Source: Paenibacillus oleatilyticus (GTDB lineage Bacteria > Bacillota > Bacilli > Paenibacillales > NBRC-103111). Taken from it: a stretch of DNA of 48,032 bases. The notes under the pieces were generated by a model. The model was given only the letters and a program-made list of their open reading frames with translations, did not search any database and was not told the origin of the DNA. The translations under genes were made by a program, and so were the position numbers. The stretch's first letter is position 1; the number at the start of each line of letters is the position of its first letter. The stretch is taken from assembly GCF_018998565.1 (NCBI RefSeq), contig NZ_JAHNZO010000046.1, forward strand, positions 1 to 48,032, read 5' to 3'. Of this stretch, positions 1 to 7,627 are shown piece by piece.

Positions 1-56
1 TGTATTAGGCACGCCGCCAGCGTTCGTCCTGAGCCAGGATCAAACTCTCCATTAAA
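1..56 (-). rRNA. rrs: 16S ribosomal RNA, 5' end only (partial)
   Basis: The reverse complement reads GAGTTTGATCCTGGCTCAGG followed by the usual GAACGCTGGCGGCGTGCC, the universal start of bacterial 16S rRNA. Only about 56 bases lie in the window and the rest runs off the left edge. The mature 5' end is placed about 8 bases before GAGTTTGATC (38-47); its exact position is an estimate. Confidence 0.97.
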
Positions 57-96
57 GAAAAGCTGATTAAAGCTCAATTCGTTTACTAGCTTAATT

Positions 97-146
97 GAAT
101 CTCAAAATGAGATTCGCACGTTACTCGTTGTTCAGTTTTCAAAGAA
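97..146 (-). other. rRNA leader: conserved box and hairpin
   Basis: On the minus strand the leader carries GTTCTTTGAAAACTGAAC (129-146), the conserved antitermination/processing sequence upstream of 16S genes in Bacillota. It is followed by a perfect hairpin with arms GAATCTCA and TGAGATTC (97-115). Together they support a functional rrn operon leader. Confidence 0.75.
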
Positions 147-189
147 CAAATTCGTCTTACTCAACGTTGCTACCGAAGCAGCGAGAAAT

Positions 190-219
190 AATATATCATG
201 TTAACCACTTGAAAGTCAA
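190..219 (-). promoter_or_regulatory. rrn promoter P2
   Basis: Minus strand: -35 TTGACT (214-219), an 18-base spacer and -10 TATATT (190-195), reading toward the 16S gene. It shares the ten-base block ACATGATATA with the upstream P1 promoter, the tandem arrangement typical of Bacillota rrn operons. Confidence 0.8.
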
Positions 220-321
220 TAGCATTTTTTTCTTCCAATCCGTCTCGAAAGTACGAATCAATCGAAGCAGATCATCCGTTATTTGCTTGACTCACGTCCG
301 CCTCTCAACGGCCGGATTAAC

Positions 322-350
322 AATATATCATGTTAATTGATATTAAGCAA
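322..350 (-). promoter_or_regulatory. rrn promoter P1
   Basis: Minus strand: -35 TTGCTT (345-350), a 17-base spacer and -10 TATATT (322-327). The spacer end and -10 match those of P2 about 130 bases downstream, and an A/T-rich stretch lies upstream. It is the distal member of a tandem rRNA promoter pair. Confidence 0.75.
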
Positions 351-395
351 CAAACATTTTCTTCCTTTTGGGTAGTCTTCTTATTCAAGTAATCT

Positions 396-483
396 TGTCA
401 TATTGTGAGTTATACGATCATTTGAGACATAAACAGCCCATTTTAGGCTGTTTTTTTTAACATCAATGTGAGACTGTTTATAA
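396..483 (+). repeat. left end repeat of candidate island
   Basis: Contains TGTCATATTGTGAGTTATA (396-414), TTTGAGACATAAAC (421-434) and TGTGAGACTGTTTATAA (467-483). The same units occur inverted at 7628-7691. A rho-independent terminator (431-458) sits between the two GAGAC units. Confidence 0.55.
431..458 (+). terminator. rho-independent terminator with no gene in front of it
   Basis: An eight-base stem AAACAGCC (431-438) and GGCTGTTT (446-453) with a 7-base loop is followed by an uninterrupted T run to 458. No plus-strand gene lies upstream in the window, so it may block readthrough into the island or be left over from a lost gene. Confidence 0.75.
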
Positions 484-840
484 TATCCGATTGGACAAAC
501 CTTATATTTTTATAAGATAACCTTAGACAAACATCATTTTCTTAGTCATCTTGAGCACGACTTCCATTTGGGCAGGCTTAGGTGTTAGGGGAGAACGGCA
601 GCATAAACCAAGGGAAGTGGAGCGGTGTTCATATGCTCGGTGCCGTTTTATGCCTTAAAAACAGTGGAGTAAGAGCGAAGAGTAAATGCAATTCCTTGTC
701 CGGAATTAAAGAACAAGAAATTGCAAATATTAATAACGTTCGCCGCGTACAGATCGATATAACTGTACATTCTTGTTCCCCTACAGGGAAACAAACCGCG
801 TCTTTGTATCGCTCTGCTCTCCTAATAAAATTGTATCGAA
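484..840. other. intergenic region without a recognisable gene
   Basis: About 360 bases with no convincing coding signal. A plus-strand open frame (582-845) has no clear Shine-Dalgarno sequence and its product looks like nothing recognisable. A small imperfect inverted repeat lies near 775-796 (TTGTTCCC against GGGAAACAA). It may be decayed DNA of the accessory island. Confidence 0.5.
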
Positions 841-870
841 AATAAAAGTTAATGCTGCAAAAGCAGCTCC
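841..870 (-). terminator. possible terminator after the 92-aa gene
   Basis: Minus strand: a small hairpin GCTGC-TTTT-GCAGC (854-867) followed by the T-rich ATTAACTTTTATT. The short stem makes it a weak candidate, but it lies about 20 bases past the stop of the minus-strand gene at 890. Confidence 0.45.
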
Positions 871-889
871 GGATTGTTTAATGAGATGG

Positions 890-1168
890 TTAAACATCAT
901 GTAAATTATTCCTATATGGAAAAAATTCTAATTCTCCAGCATCAACAAGTCGTTTAATAAATGGACCCGTGATTCGATACGTTACATTACGAGGTTTCCA
1001 ATTCAAAAGAAAATTGGCCGTTTCGTCCATTCCAAAGAGATGAAAGTGAGCATTTGCCAACTCCACGAGATCGTCGTCTTCCAGACGTTCTTGATTATAC
1101 TCCTCTTTTCTTTTACTGCGTTCTTCAAAATATAAACGAAGCCAATTGTATATGCCGCTCGTTATCAT
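890..1168 (-). CDS. hypothetical protein, 92 aa, last gene of the sensor/kinase operon
   Basis: I do not recognise this protein. It is charged: residues 1-35 look helical and rich in Arg, Glu and Lys, and the C-terminal part (VTYRITGPFIKRLVDAGELE) could form a winged-helix-like element, though this is only an impression. The ATG lies 6 bases after the stop of the kinase/regulator fusion with no good Shine-Dalgarno of its own, so translational coupling is likely. A possible terminator follows. It could be an intact small accessory protein or the remnant of a larger one. Confidence 0.5.
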   Translation of the reverse strand: MITSGIYNWLRLYFEERSKRKEEYNQERLEDDDLVELANAHFHLFGMDETANFLLNWKPRNVTYRITGPFIKRLVDAGELEFFPYRNNLHDV

Positions 1169-1174
1169 CCGGGT

Positions 1175-2959
1175 TTATGCGATGATTCCAAGTTCCAAAG
1201 CTTTCATAACAGCTTCTTCCTTGTTGCTGACGCCAAGCTTAGTATTAACTGAGCTGGCGTAGTTTCTGACCGTGCCGACCGACAAATACAATTTGGACGC
1301 TATCGTCTTGTACCGGTGACCTTTGGCGACAAGCTGCAATATTTCGATTTCTCTGGGTGTCAAATCATAGGTATCGGCCGTATTCGATCGCGGTAATACG
1401 CTGCTCTCATCGAGCTTTTCAAATATTTTGCGGGACATTCCCTGTTCGATCAACGTGTCTCCACGGTGAATAATCCGTATCTTATTAGCTAACTCAAGCG
1501 GCTCCGTCGTTTTCAGCAGGAAACCGTCCGCGCCGTTGCGCAGTAAATCCCGCGCTTGCTCGCTATCCTGAAACGTGGTGAAAATCAATACCCGGATATG
1601 AGGCCACTGCTCCTTGATGATCGTGGTCGCTTCCGCTCCACCCTTGCGCGGCATGTCCAAATCCATGAGCACCACGTGAGGCTGAAGACGTCCGCACAAG
1701 TCGACAGCTTGCTCGCCGTCCTCAGCCAAGCCGACTATGACCAAATCCGGGAATTTGTCCAGCAGCGTCCGCAAACTTTCTCGAATAAACGGTTGGTCAT
1801 CGACAATCAGCAAACGTATCTCCTCTTCCAACGTCTCCGCTTGTCGGGGCAAAGTACAAGTGACCCGTGTCCCGTCCCCCGGTTTCGTAAAAACGGATAC
1901 TTGGCCCTGCAAATTCATCGCTCGTTCCTTCATCGCGTTAATGCCGAACCCCTCGCGCCACTCTTCCATCCCTCGCCCGTTGTCCTGCACCTCAAGCCTC
2001 GTAAATTGCTGTTCGAATTGTAGTGAAACGGTCATTTCCGTCGCCTCGCCGTGACGAACGGCATTTGTAAGCGACTCTTGCATACAGCGAGTCAAGGCCA
2101 TTTTCGCTTGCCGTGACAACATATACTCCTCTCCCAACACTCGGAAAATGACATTGACCTGGGCATGCTCCTGAAATTCATCTCCAAGCAGTTGCAGAGA
2201 CTGAATCAGCGAATCCTCTGCTGATCCCATTTGATGCAAATAGCCCCTCACTTCCTCGATGCTTTTGCGGCCCAGTTCAAGCAAGGAATCTAGTCTTTGT
2301 ATGCCTGTTTCGGTAACAAGCTCGGCACGCAATGTCTCCATTCCCATGATGATGGAAGTATACGCATGCCCAACCGTATCGTGGAGCTCCCGCGACAGCC
2401 TATTTCGTTCTTCCGTCAGCGTAATGCGCTCGATCTGGGACATATATTGCTCGAGCACCGCGTTTTGCTTACGAATCGTTTCATTTTGCCGATGATTGAC
2501 GATCAATAAATGAAAGGCGAAGCCCATCACATAAGCAAGCCCATAATAACTGATCGTAATAAAGTAATCGTTGCTTTGCGCTACCGTATAGAACAAGGCG
2601 GGGAAAATAAGGATCGTGGCCGGAGCCGTCCAACGATAAGATCGGTGGGCGCTATTCGCCGCGATGAGAAACGCAGAGACAAGAAATGAGACGAAAGCAA
2701 CAGGGAACAATGAAGTTAAATAGATGCACAGTCCGCCATAGATCAGCATTTCCGTGAACAGGTAGTATTTATAACTGAACTGCAAGCAAAGCCAAGGAAT
2801 GGAGAAGGCAGCGATTCCCCAGAAAACAACGATCCAAAGCGGTAGTGTCAAACCTTCCTGAACACTGATCATCGTGATGATGAGCGTAGTGCTGTTTATA
2901 AAGCGGGTCGCCAACATAATCCAGTCATACCATATCCACTGTTTAACCATGTCCAACAA
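1175..2959 (-). CDS. histidine kinase-response regulator fusion (NarL/DesK type), one chain
   Basis: Five or six membrane segments span residues about 10-155, then a short coiled coil and a HisKA_3 dimerisation/phosphoacceptor domain with ELHD at 191-194 (His193). An ATPase domain follows with N box QESLTNAVRH (294-303) and G1 box DNGRG (326-330). A receiver begins at about 382 with VDD and has acceptor Asp433 in LMDLDMP; a LuxR-type helix-turn-helix occupies about 528-590. These modules are normally two proteins; here they are joined by a short linker with no stop. The start is TTG (an ATG lies 9 bases on), chosen because AGGGG lies 10 bases upstream and an in-frame stop precedes it. The PF13796-like sensor gene is 45 bases upstream. 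Confidence 0.88.
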   Translation of the reverse strand: MLDMVKQWIWYDWIMLATRFINSTTLIITMISVQEGLTLPLWIVVFWGIAAFSIPWLCLQFSYKYYLFTEMLIYGGLCIYLTSLFPVAFVSFLVSAFLIAANSAHRSYRWTAPATILIFPALFYTVAQSNDYFITISYYGLAYVMGFAFHLLIVNHRQNETIRKQNAVLEQYMSQIERITLTEERNRLSRELHDTVGHAYTSIIMGMETLRAELVTETGIQRLDSLLELGRKSIEEVRGYLHQMGSAEDSLIQSLQLLGDEFQEHAQVNVIFRVLGEEYMLSRQAKMALTRCMQESLTNAVRHGEATEMTVSLQFEQQFTRLEVQDNGRGMEEWREGFGINAMKERAMNLQGQVSVFTKPGDGTRVTCTLPRQAETLEEEIRLLIVDDQPFIRESLRTLLDKFPDLVIVGLAEDGEQAVDLCGRLQPHVVLMDLDMPRKGGAEATTIIKEQWPHIRVLIFTTFQDSEQARDLLRNGADGFLLKTTEPLELANKIRIIHRGDTLIEQGMSRKIFEKLDESSVLPRSNTADTYDLTPREIEILQLVAKGHRYKTIASKLYLSVGTVRNYASSVNTKLGVSNKEEAVMKALELGIIA

Positions 2960-3004
2960 TTCGTTTCAACCCCTGTATCCAACGTCTGATATTTTTCATA
3001 GCTG

Positions 3005-3589
3005 TCATTTTAACTGTCGAATCATGATACGAGTATAACCTCCGATCGATTTCACCAAGCGATCGGCTAGCTTGAAGCTGATCAAAGCAAATGCGGCTCC
3101 GACCGCCATCACAATGAGCGATTTTGCCAAAGTATCTACACGCATAATAATAACATTCATATCAATGTAACGATACAGCAGTGGAGTCAGGAGTAACATA
3201 AAAGGAGCTACATAGAGCGCTGCGGCACTGACGAGGCTGATAAGCCCAATCACTAATTTCTGCATCAACCAATAGACGGCGACCCAATTGCGACGATCCG
3301 TCAGCTCGGATTTGGCTTGAGTCCACACCGATCCTTCCGTTGTCGCTTTCTTGTCGTATGGGGCAATCGTAACATCGGTATAAATTTTTGTTTGCGTTCG
3401 CTCAAATTGAATAAACGTTGCAGTTGTTCGTAAAACATGAGTGACTAAAGGAATGCCAATGACTGTAAAAGAAAGGCTTAAACTAAACGATAGAGCAACC
3501 AGATAGAAGCAAAAGTAAAACAAACCTGTAGCAAAAGTCAATAATAAAAAATAACCATTTTGGATGAAACCTGTCACAATGTTCTTCAT
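3005..3589 (-). CDS. sensor-domain membrane protein (PF13796-like)
   Basis: 194 residues with an N-terminal hydrophobic pair (about 12-50) containing FYFCFYLVALSFSLSLSFTV and IGIPLV, a soluble charged middle with WTQAKSELTDRRNW, and two further membrane segments (about 115-140 and 153-172). This matches the putative sensor domain often fused to the N terminus of NarL-type kinases. Here it is a separate gene 45 bases before the kinase/regulator fusion, so it probably supplies the signal-sensing input. A GGAG-rich stretch lies about 14 bases before the ATG. The ligand is unknown. Confidence 0.75.
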   Translation of the reverse strand: MKNIVTGFIQNGYFLLLTFATGLFYFCFYLVALSFSLSLSFTVIGIPLVTHVLRTTATFIQFERTQTKIYTDVTIAPYDKKATTEGSVWTQAKSELTDRRNWVAVYWLMQKLVIGLISLVSAAALYVAPFMLLLTPLLYRYIDMNVIIMRVDTLAKSLIVMAVGAAFALISFKLADRLVKSIGGYTRIMIRQLK

Positions 3590-3675
3590 AGGTTCATCGC
3601 TCCTCTCCAGTAATACCCGTATCGTACAGCTTCCTGTGTCATTTGCGCCAGTGTAAAAATGTCATGTGATACTTT

Positions 3676-3833
3676 CCAAAGAGAGGATTATCCCGAAAAC
3701 AAAAAAACAGCTGTTTAATCGGCATTCAAGAGATTGTATTATTGTCATCGGACAAAGACGTTTCGCAATTTCGAACCCAAAGAACCTTCATGATCTCCCA
3801 CTTCGCTTCGGTAATTTGAGGTATGTGCTTCAA
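3676..3833 (-). pseudogene. BlaI/MecI-family repressor remnant
   Basis: From a TTG at 3833 preceded by GAGAGGAG, the minus strand encodes HIPQITEAKWEIMKVLW, the characteristic N terminus of BlaI/MecI winged-helix repressors of beta-lactamase genes. The frame then runs into stops after about 35 codons. A few bases on, a fragment resembling the KTIQSLLNRL recognition region can be read only across a frameshift and a short deletion, and the rest of the gene is missing. A good promoter remains upstream (3888-3916). It was probably linked to a lost beta-lactam resistance locus. Confidence 0.7.
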
Positions 3834-3863
3834 TGGATCGTTGACTCCTCTCTGGATAAATTG

Positions 3864-3916
3864 ACTACTTGCGTAATCCAAAATAACATATTACAAACGT
3901 AGTCCTGGATTGTCAA
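3864..3916 (-). promoter_or_regulatory. promoter and paired operator-like sites of the blaI relic
   Basis: Minus strand: -35 TTGACA (3911-3916), 17-base spacer, -10 TAATAT (3888-3893). Two 14-base sites lie in inverted orientation: ATTACAAACGTAGT (3890-3903) covers the -10 edge and spacer, and ACTACTTGCGTAAT (3864-3877) lies just downstream. Each has TTAC/GTAG half-sites like BlaI/CopY-class operators. Position and symmetry suggest autorepression; this is inference. Confidence 0.6.
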
Positions 3917-3924
3917 ATGATAAG

Positions 3925-4480
3925 TTATTTGGATTCAGTCAACGAAATGATTTGTTTTCGCGGTGTGGCCGTTGCGCGCCCAGACGATCGACTTCCCAAA
4001 TTTCTCCTCCGTCCATCTGGCATTTTCGTACATCGCAATATCATACTGATTGTAAAAGTCTTCTCCGGTAAGTATCCCATCATTTTGGTAAACTGTTCGA
4101 TGACGGCAGCATGCTGTTCGATCCAGGTGAATTCTGGGGATTCCCCGTTCAATTGTATTCTGTTCGAGCAACCTACGAATTTCTTCGGTGTCTTCATGAT
4201 ATTTGTTTTTCATTTCTTCCGAAAGATTCATGTAAATGTACGCATCCTTCGTTCGAGGATAAGGTCTTTAAACTTATCGTTCAAAAGTGGCACAAGTTCC
4301 GGTTTATGCAGTTGCACATACTCTATGATCGATTCATAGACATTTTCGCTAATCGTTTCCACATGCCTATGATACGCACTTTTTGATCATTGTCTGGATT
4401 GTTATTATAGACCCGAATCCATTCAATCGTCATTTCTTTCGTATTAAATATAAGGTAACCCCACTGCTCTGGACGACAGC
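3925..4480 (-). pseudogene. erythromycin-esterase-family pseudogene
   Basis: Successive minus-strand frames give pieces collinear with the intact esterase at 4991-6346: QWGYLIFNTKEMTIEWIRVY, KVRIIGM, ISENVYESIIEYVQLHKPEL, ESPEFTWIEQHAAVIEQF and DIAMYENARWTEEKFGKSIV, ending with GHTAKTNHFVD. At least two frameshifts are needed, including one after KVRIIGMW, and the first third with the GEASHG motif is gone. Divergence from the intact gene is large, so this is an older paralogue rather than a recent copy. Its broken end abuts the M81 peptidase remnant. Confidence 0.8.
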
Positions 4481-4489
4481 GCATGCCTT

Positions 4490-4918
4490 GCCGCGAACGG
4501 TTCCCAGCGTGACGACCTCTGCGGGACGGCTAGCTGCGAATCACCGCAAGCAAATGTCGGATAGAACCGTCTGAGACCGAGTCCGCCACGCCCGCCTTCA
4601 CCTGCTTCGAACACATCTCCCACGCTGCCGCATCAACGATGACGGCAACAAGCGTTTCCCGCCAATCCAACTCTAGCAGCCGCTTCAGAACGAGGGTCAA
4701 ATCCATGCTAGCGCCTGCCGCGGGTTATCGCCGGTATCCGACAAAATGATCGATCTCGCCGCCTCCTCTGCCGCCGCTTGTAACGCTTCATCCAAGGAAT
4801 AAGCTTCTGTCGTGAAGCCGAATTGCTCACTTCGGTCCCAGAAAGCATTGGGCGATAAGCCGTCATATGACAGTAAATACGCGTCATGGTGACATAATGC
4901 ATCTTGGCAGTATGACAA
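4490..4918 (-). pseudogene. M81 (MlrC-type) metallopeptidase remnant
   Basis: The first piece (4697-4918) encodes FWDRSEQFGF, then SLDEALQAAAEEAARSIILS and DTGDNP, matching the conserved DTGDNPxGG region of the M81/microcystinase C family. After a frame change at about 4697 the minus strand continues with MDLTLVLKRLLELDWRETLV and AVIVDAAAWEMC, the expected next segment. The metal-binding N-terminal half is missing and the glycine-rich part of the motif is altered. It is a truncated, frameshifted relic on the same strand as the two neighbouring remnants. Confidence 0.65.
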
Positions 4919-4990
4919 TTACTTTGCAATACTCGGGGAGACAAATCGCTTCGCAACGAATGTCAAACAATAACCCTAGGGAGGAAAAAA

Positions 4991-6346
4991 ATGAACAAGA
5001 AATTATTAACGAGACTGGCGCTTACTACAATATGTAGTATAAGTTTGGCCGGTTGTTCCACAGAAGAAATCCCATCAACACCATCCAGTTCGGGCAATAC
5101 GCCTGCATCTAAACTTGAAACTGACATGAAGGACAACCAGACTCCATTACAGTGGCTGGAGAAGAATGCAATCAAATTAACAACAACTGAGCCTCGTGCT
5201 TCTTTGGAAGATTTACAACCACTTAAAGAGATGATAGGATCCGCTTCTATTGTTGGTTTAGGCGAAGCTTCTCATGGCATGCATGAAATCTTCACAATGA
5301 AACAACGTATCGTACAGTATATGGTTACGGAATTGGGGTTTACAAACCTTGTCTTAGAAGAGAACTGGGGGAACGGATTGATGCTTGATCGCTATGTTCT
5401 TACAGGTGAAGGGCATCCAAGCAAAAATCTCAGCCCCACGTTTAACAATAAAGAAGAGACACAGATGTTGGAATGGATTCGTGACTACAATGCAAATCCC
5501 AAACATGTCAACAAAGTACGTGTAATCGGGATGGATCAACAAAAATTAGATGAACATGTGTTTAACAAAATTTCGGACTATATCCAACAATATCATCCGA
5601 ATTTGATTTCTCAATTAAATGGCAAAATGAAAGAGCTTATTCCCGCAACAAAAGATGAGCAAAGTTTTGCGGAACTGCCCAAAGATGAGAAAGAAAAGCA
5701 TCTTTCCAATGCCCGGTCTATTATTGAGCTGCTAGAAAAAAATGAAGCTAATACCGGCAAGCAAAAAGAAGATTACGCATGGGCATTGCATAGCGCCCGT
5801 ATTATCGAGCAATTTATTCATATGTTTGCAGCTGAAGAACAGCCGGAGTTCTTCTTAAGACATGATATTGCAATGTATGAAAATGCGAAGTGGACACAAG
5901 AGCAATGGGGGAAAACCATTGTATGGGGTCATAACGGACATATATCCAAAACCAATATTCTTCCATTCGTATATCCGGAGATGTCAGGACAACATTTGGC
6001 TAAACATTACGGCGACAAATACGTATCCATCGGGACTTCAATCAATTCAGGTTCATATAACGGTATTAATGAAAGCGGCAAATTCGGTCCTTACGGAACG
6101 GTTAAAAGCGATGACCCCAATAGTATTAACTATACCTTCGGACAAGTCAAACAAGATCAATTTTTTGTAGACTTGCGCAAAGCAAGCGGTTCGGTGAAAA
6201 CTTGGTTAGATGAAACCCGTCCTCTATTTGCCGGAATAACAAAATTGGGACCTCAAGTACCTTTGTTTGTAGACGCTGCATTCGGCAAGACATTTGACAT
6301 CTTTTTCTATATCAATAAGGTCACTCCATCACAAATGAATGAATAA
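4991..6346 (+). CDS. erythromycin esterase family lipoprotein
   Basis: 451 residues. A lipoprotein signal peptide ends in LAGC with the lipidated cysteine at 22, so the protein is probably anchored outside the membrane. GEASHG (91-96) holds the catalytic-type His95 of the Ere/DUF-esterase fold. Later blocks include VLEENWGN, GMDQQKLDEH, ALHSARIIEQF and RHDIAMYENAKW followed by GHNGH. Known Ere enzymes hydrolyse the macrolide lactone; the extracellular lipoprotein form may act on other esters. GGGAGG sits 7 bases before the ATG. The serine hydrolase gene follows after 33 bases, probably in one operon. Low GC fits an acquired gene. Confidence 0.85.
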   Translation: MNKKLLTRLALTTICSISLAGCSTEEIPSTPSSSGNTPASKLETDMKDNQTPLQWLEKNAIKLTTTEPRASLEDLQPLKEMIGSASIVGLGEASHGMHEIFTMKQRIVQYMVTELGFTNLVLEENWGNGLMLDRYVLTGEGHPSKNLSPTFNNKEETQMLEWIRDYNANPKHVNKVRVIGMDQQKLDEHVFNKISDYIQQYHPNLISQLNGKMKELIPATKDEQSFAELPKDEKEKHLSNARSIIELLEKNEANTGKQKEDYAWALHSARIIEQFIHMFAAEEQPEFFLRHDIAMYENAKWTQEQWGKTIVWGHNGHISKTNILPFVYPEMSGQHLAKHYGDKYVSIGTSINSGSYNGINESGKFGPYGTVKSDDPNSINYTFGQVKQDQFFVDLRKASGSVKTWLDETRPLFAGITKLGPQVPLFVDAAFGKTFDIFFYINKVTPSQMNE

Positions 6347-6379
6347 TACGACGATTCCATAATCAAAAGGAGAAACGAA

Positions 6380-7528
6380 ATGAACAAAATTTCTATGCTC
6401 ACTGTATCGACAATGATTACCGCGACTCTATTACTGCCATTACAAGGAACTGGTATTGCAAAGCAGGCGGATCCCCTCGTTACTACTTACAGTCAAGATT
6501 CGCAGACCAAAGCCAAGCAACTTATCGATGAAGCTGCTAACCAACAAAATATACCGGGCATAATTGTAGCTTCCTTAAACAAAGGATCAAAATGGGCATA
6601 TGCTTCCGGTGAAGCAAGCATTTACGGTACTGACCCGGTTAAGACGAACTTTACTTTCCGGATCGGTAGTCTAACAAAGACGTTTACTGCAATGGTCGTT
6701 CTTCAGCTTGTTGATGAACAAAAACTGAACCTGGATGACACGATAGACAAATGGCTGCCTGATGTTGTTAAGGGTACTGAATATGAAGGGGATCATATCA
6801 CGATTCGGCAACTATTAAACCAAACAAGCGGTATTCCTGACTATTCAGATCACCAGGATTTTCTCGATAAATTTCTCCCAAACCCGTTACATTCCTTTAC
6901 TGCTGACGAATTAGTTCGTACTGGACTGAACATGAAGGCAATCTCTAAGCCTGGAGAGAAATGGGTTTATTCCAATACGAATACGGTACTGGCAGGGATG
7001 ATTATTAAGAAGGCTACTGGAGAAACATACGGGGAACATATTAGGAAACGTTTCATAGCTCCCCTTAAGCTAACGAGCACTTATGTACCCGACGACTACT
7101 CGTTTATTCCAGGTGAACATGCACGAGGATACTTCGTACTCGACGGTCAATTCATAGACAGAACCGAAATGAATCCCTCTTGGGCAGATGCTGCGGGATC
7201 TATGATCTCCACAGCGGATGATATGAATACATTCTTCCATGCTATACTTAGTGGCAAGCTATTAAAACCAGCTACTTTAGATCAGATGTTAACTGGGGTT
7301 GAATCTCCAGCAGGTGAATACGGCTTGGGGATCGCTGGAATAAAGCTGACGAATGGTATTACGATTTGGGGGCATGGCGGCAACGTTCCAGGATTCGCAA
7401 CGTTCACAGGTGGAACTCGCGGCGGGGATTATGTACAAACCCTTAATATCAATGCGATGCCTTCTGATAATACGTTGCCTCTTTCCAAAAGCATTGCCGA
7501 GCAACTCATTTGCTCTTCATCACATTAA
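6380..7528 (+). CDS. secreted serine hydrolase, class C beta-lactamase/DD-peptidase fold
   Basis: 382 residues with a Sec signal peptide (about 1-28). The three active-site motifs of the beta-lactamase/penicillin-binding superfamily are present: SLTK (Ser97, Lys100), YSN (197-199) and HGG (332-334), the last replacing KTG as in class C, R61-type and esterase EstB-type members. The substrate cannot be fixed from sequence: a DD-carboxypeptidase, D-amino-acid peptidase or esterase is as likely as a true beta-lactamase. AAAGGAG lies 9 bases before the ATG. It is the last gene of the plus-strand pair and is followed by a perfect 18-bp hairpin. Confidence 0.87.
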   Translation: MNKISMLTVSTMITATLLLPLQGTGIAKQADPLVTTYSQDSQTKAKQLIDEAANQQNIPGIIVASLNKGSKWAYASGEASIYGTDPVKTNFTFRIGSLTKTFTAMVVLQLVDEQKLNLDDTIDKWLPDVVKGTEYEGDHITIRQLLNQTSGIPDYSDHQDFLDKFLPNPLHSFTADELVRTGLNMKAISKPGEKWVYSNTNTVLAGMIIKKATGETYGEHIRKRFIAPLKLTSTYVPDDYSFIPGEHARGYFVLDGQFIDRTEMNPSWADAAGSMISTADDMNTFFHAILSGKLLKPATLDQMLTGVESPAGEYGLGIAGIKLTNGITIWGHGGNVPGFATFTGGTRGGDYVQTLNINAMPSDNTLPLSKSIAEQLICSSSH

Positions 7529-7534
7529 GAACAC

Positions 7535-7580
7535 CAGCAAGCTGGCACCGGAAATTTCCTATTCCGGTGCCAGCTTGCTG
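7535..7580 (+). terminator. perfect 18-bp stem-loop after the serine hydrolase
   Basis: CAGCAAGCTGGCACCGGA (7535-7552) pairs exactly with 7563-7580 around a 10-base loop. There is no real T run, so it may be a strong stem terminator, a stabilising 3' structure, or a palindromic remnant. Confidence 0.6.
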
Positions 7581-7627
7581 CCATTTCGGCCCCGACCGTT
7601 TCCTCTGCCCGCGACGGAATGTCCGAG

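Noticed and set aside
582..845. Plus-strand open frame of 87 codons before the kinase operon
   Set aside because: No Shine-Dalgarno, no recognisable composition or motif; low-complexity intergenic DNA.
3917..4339. Plus-strand frame of 140 codons
   Set aside because: It lies antisense to the Ere-like pseudogene, whose minus-strand fragments align with the intact esterase.
6380..7528. Calling the serine hydrolase a beta-lactamase (ampC)
   Set aside because: SxxK, YSN and HGG occur equally in DD-peptidases and esterases; HGG in place of KTG makes beta-lactamase activity uncertain.
7535..7580. Hairpin considered as a CRISPR or attachment repeat
   Set aside because: A single stem with no repeated copies or spacers; no CRISPR array was seen anywhere in the window.
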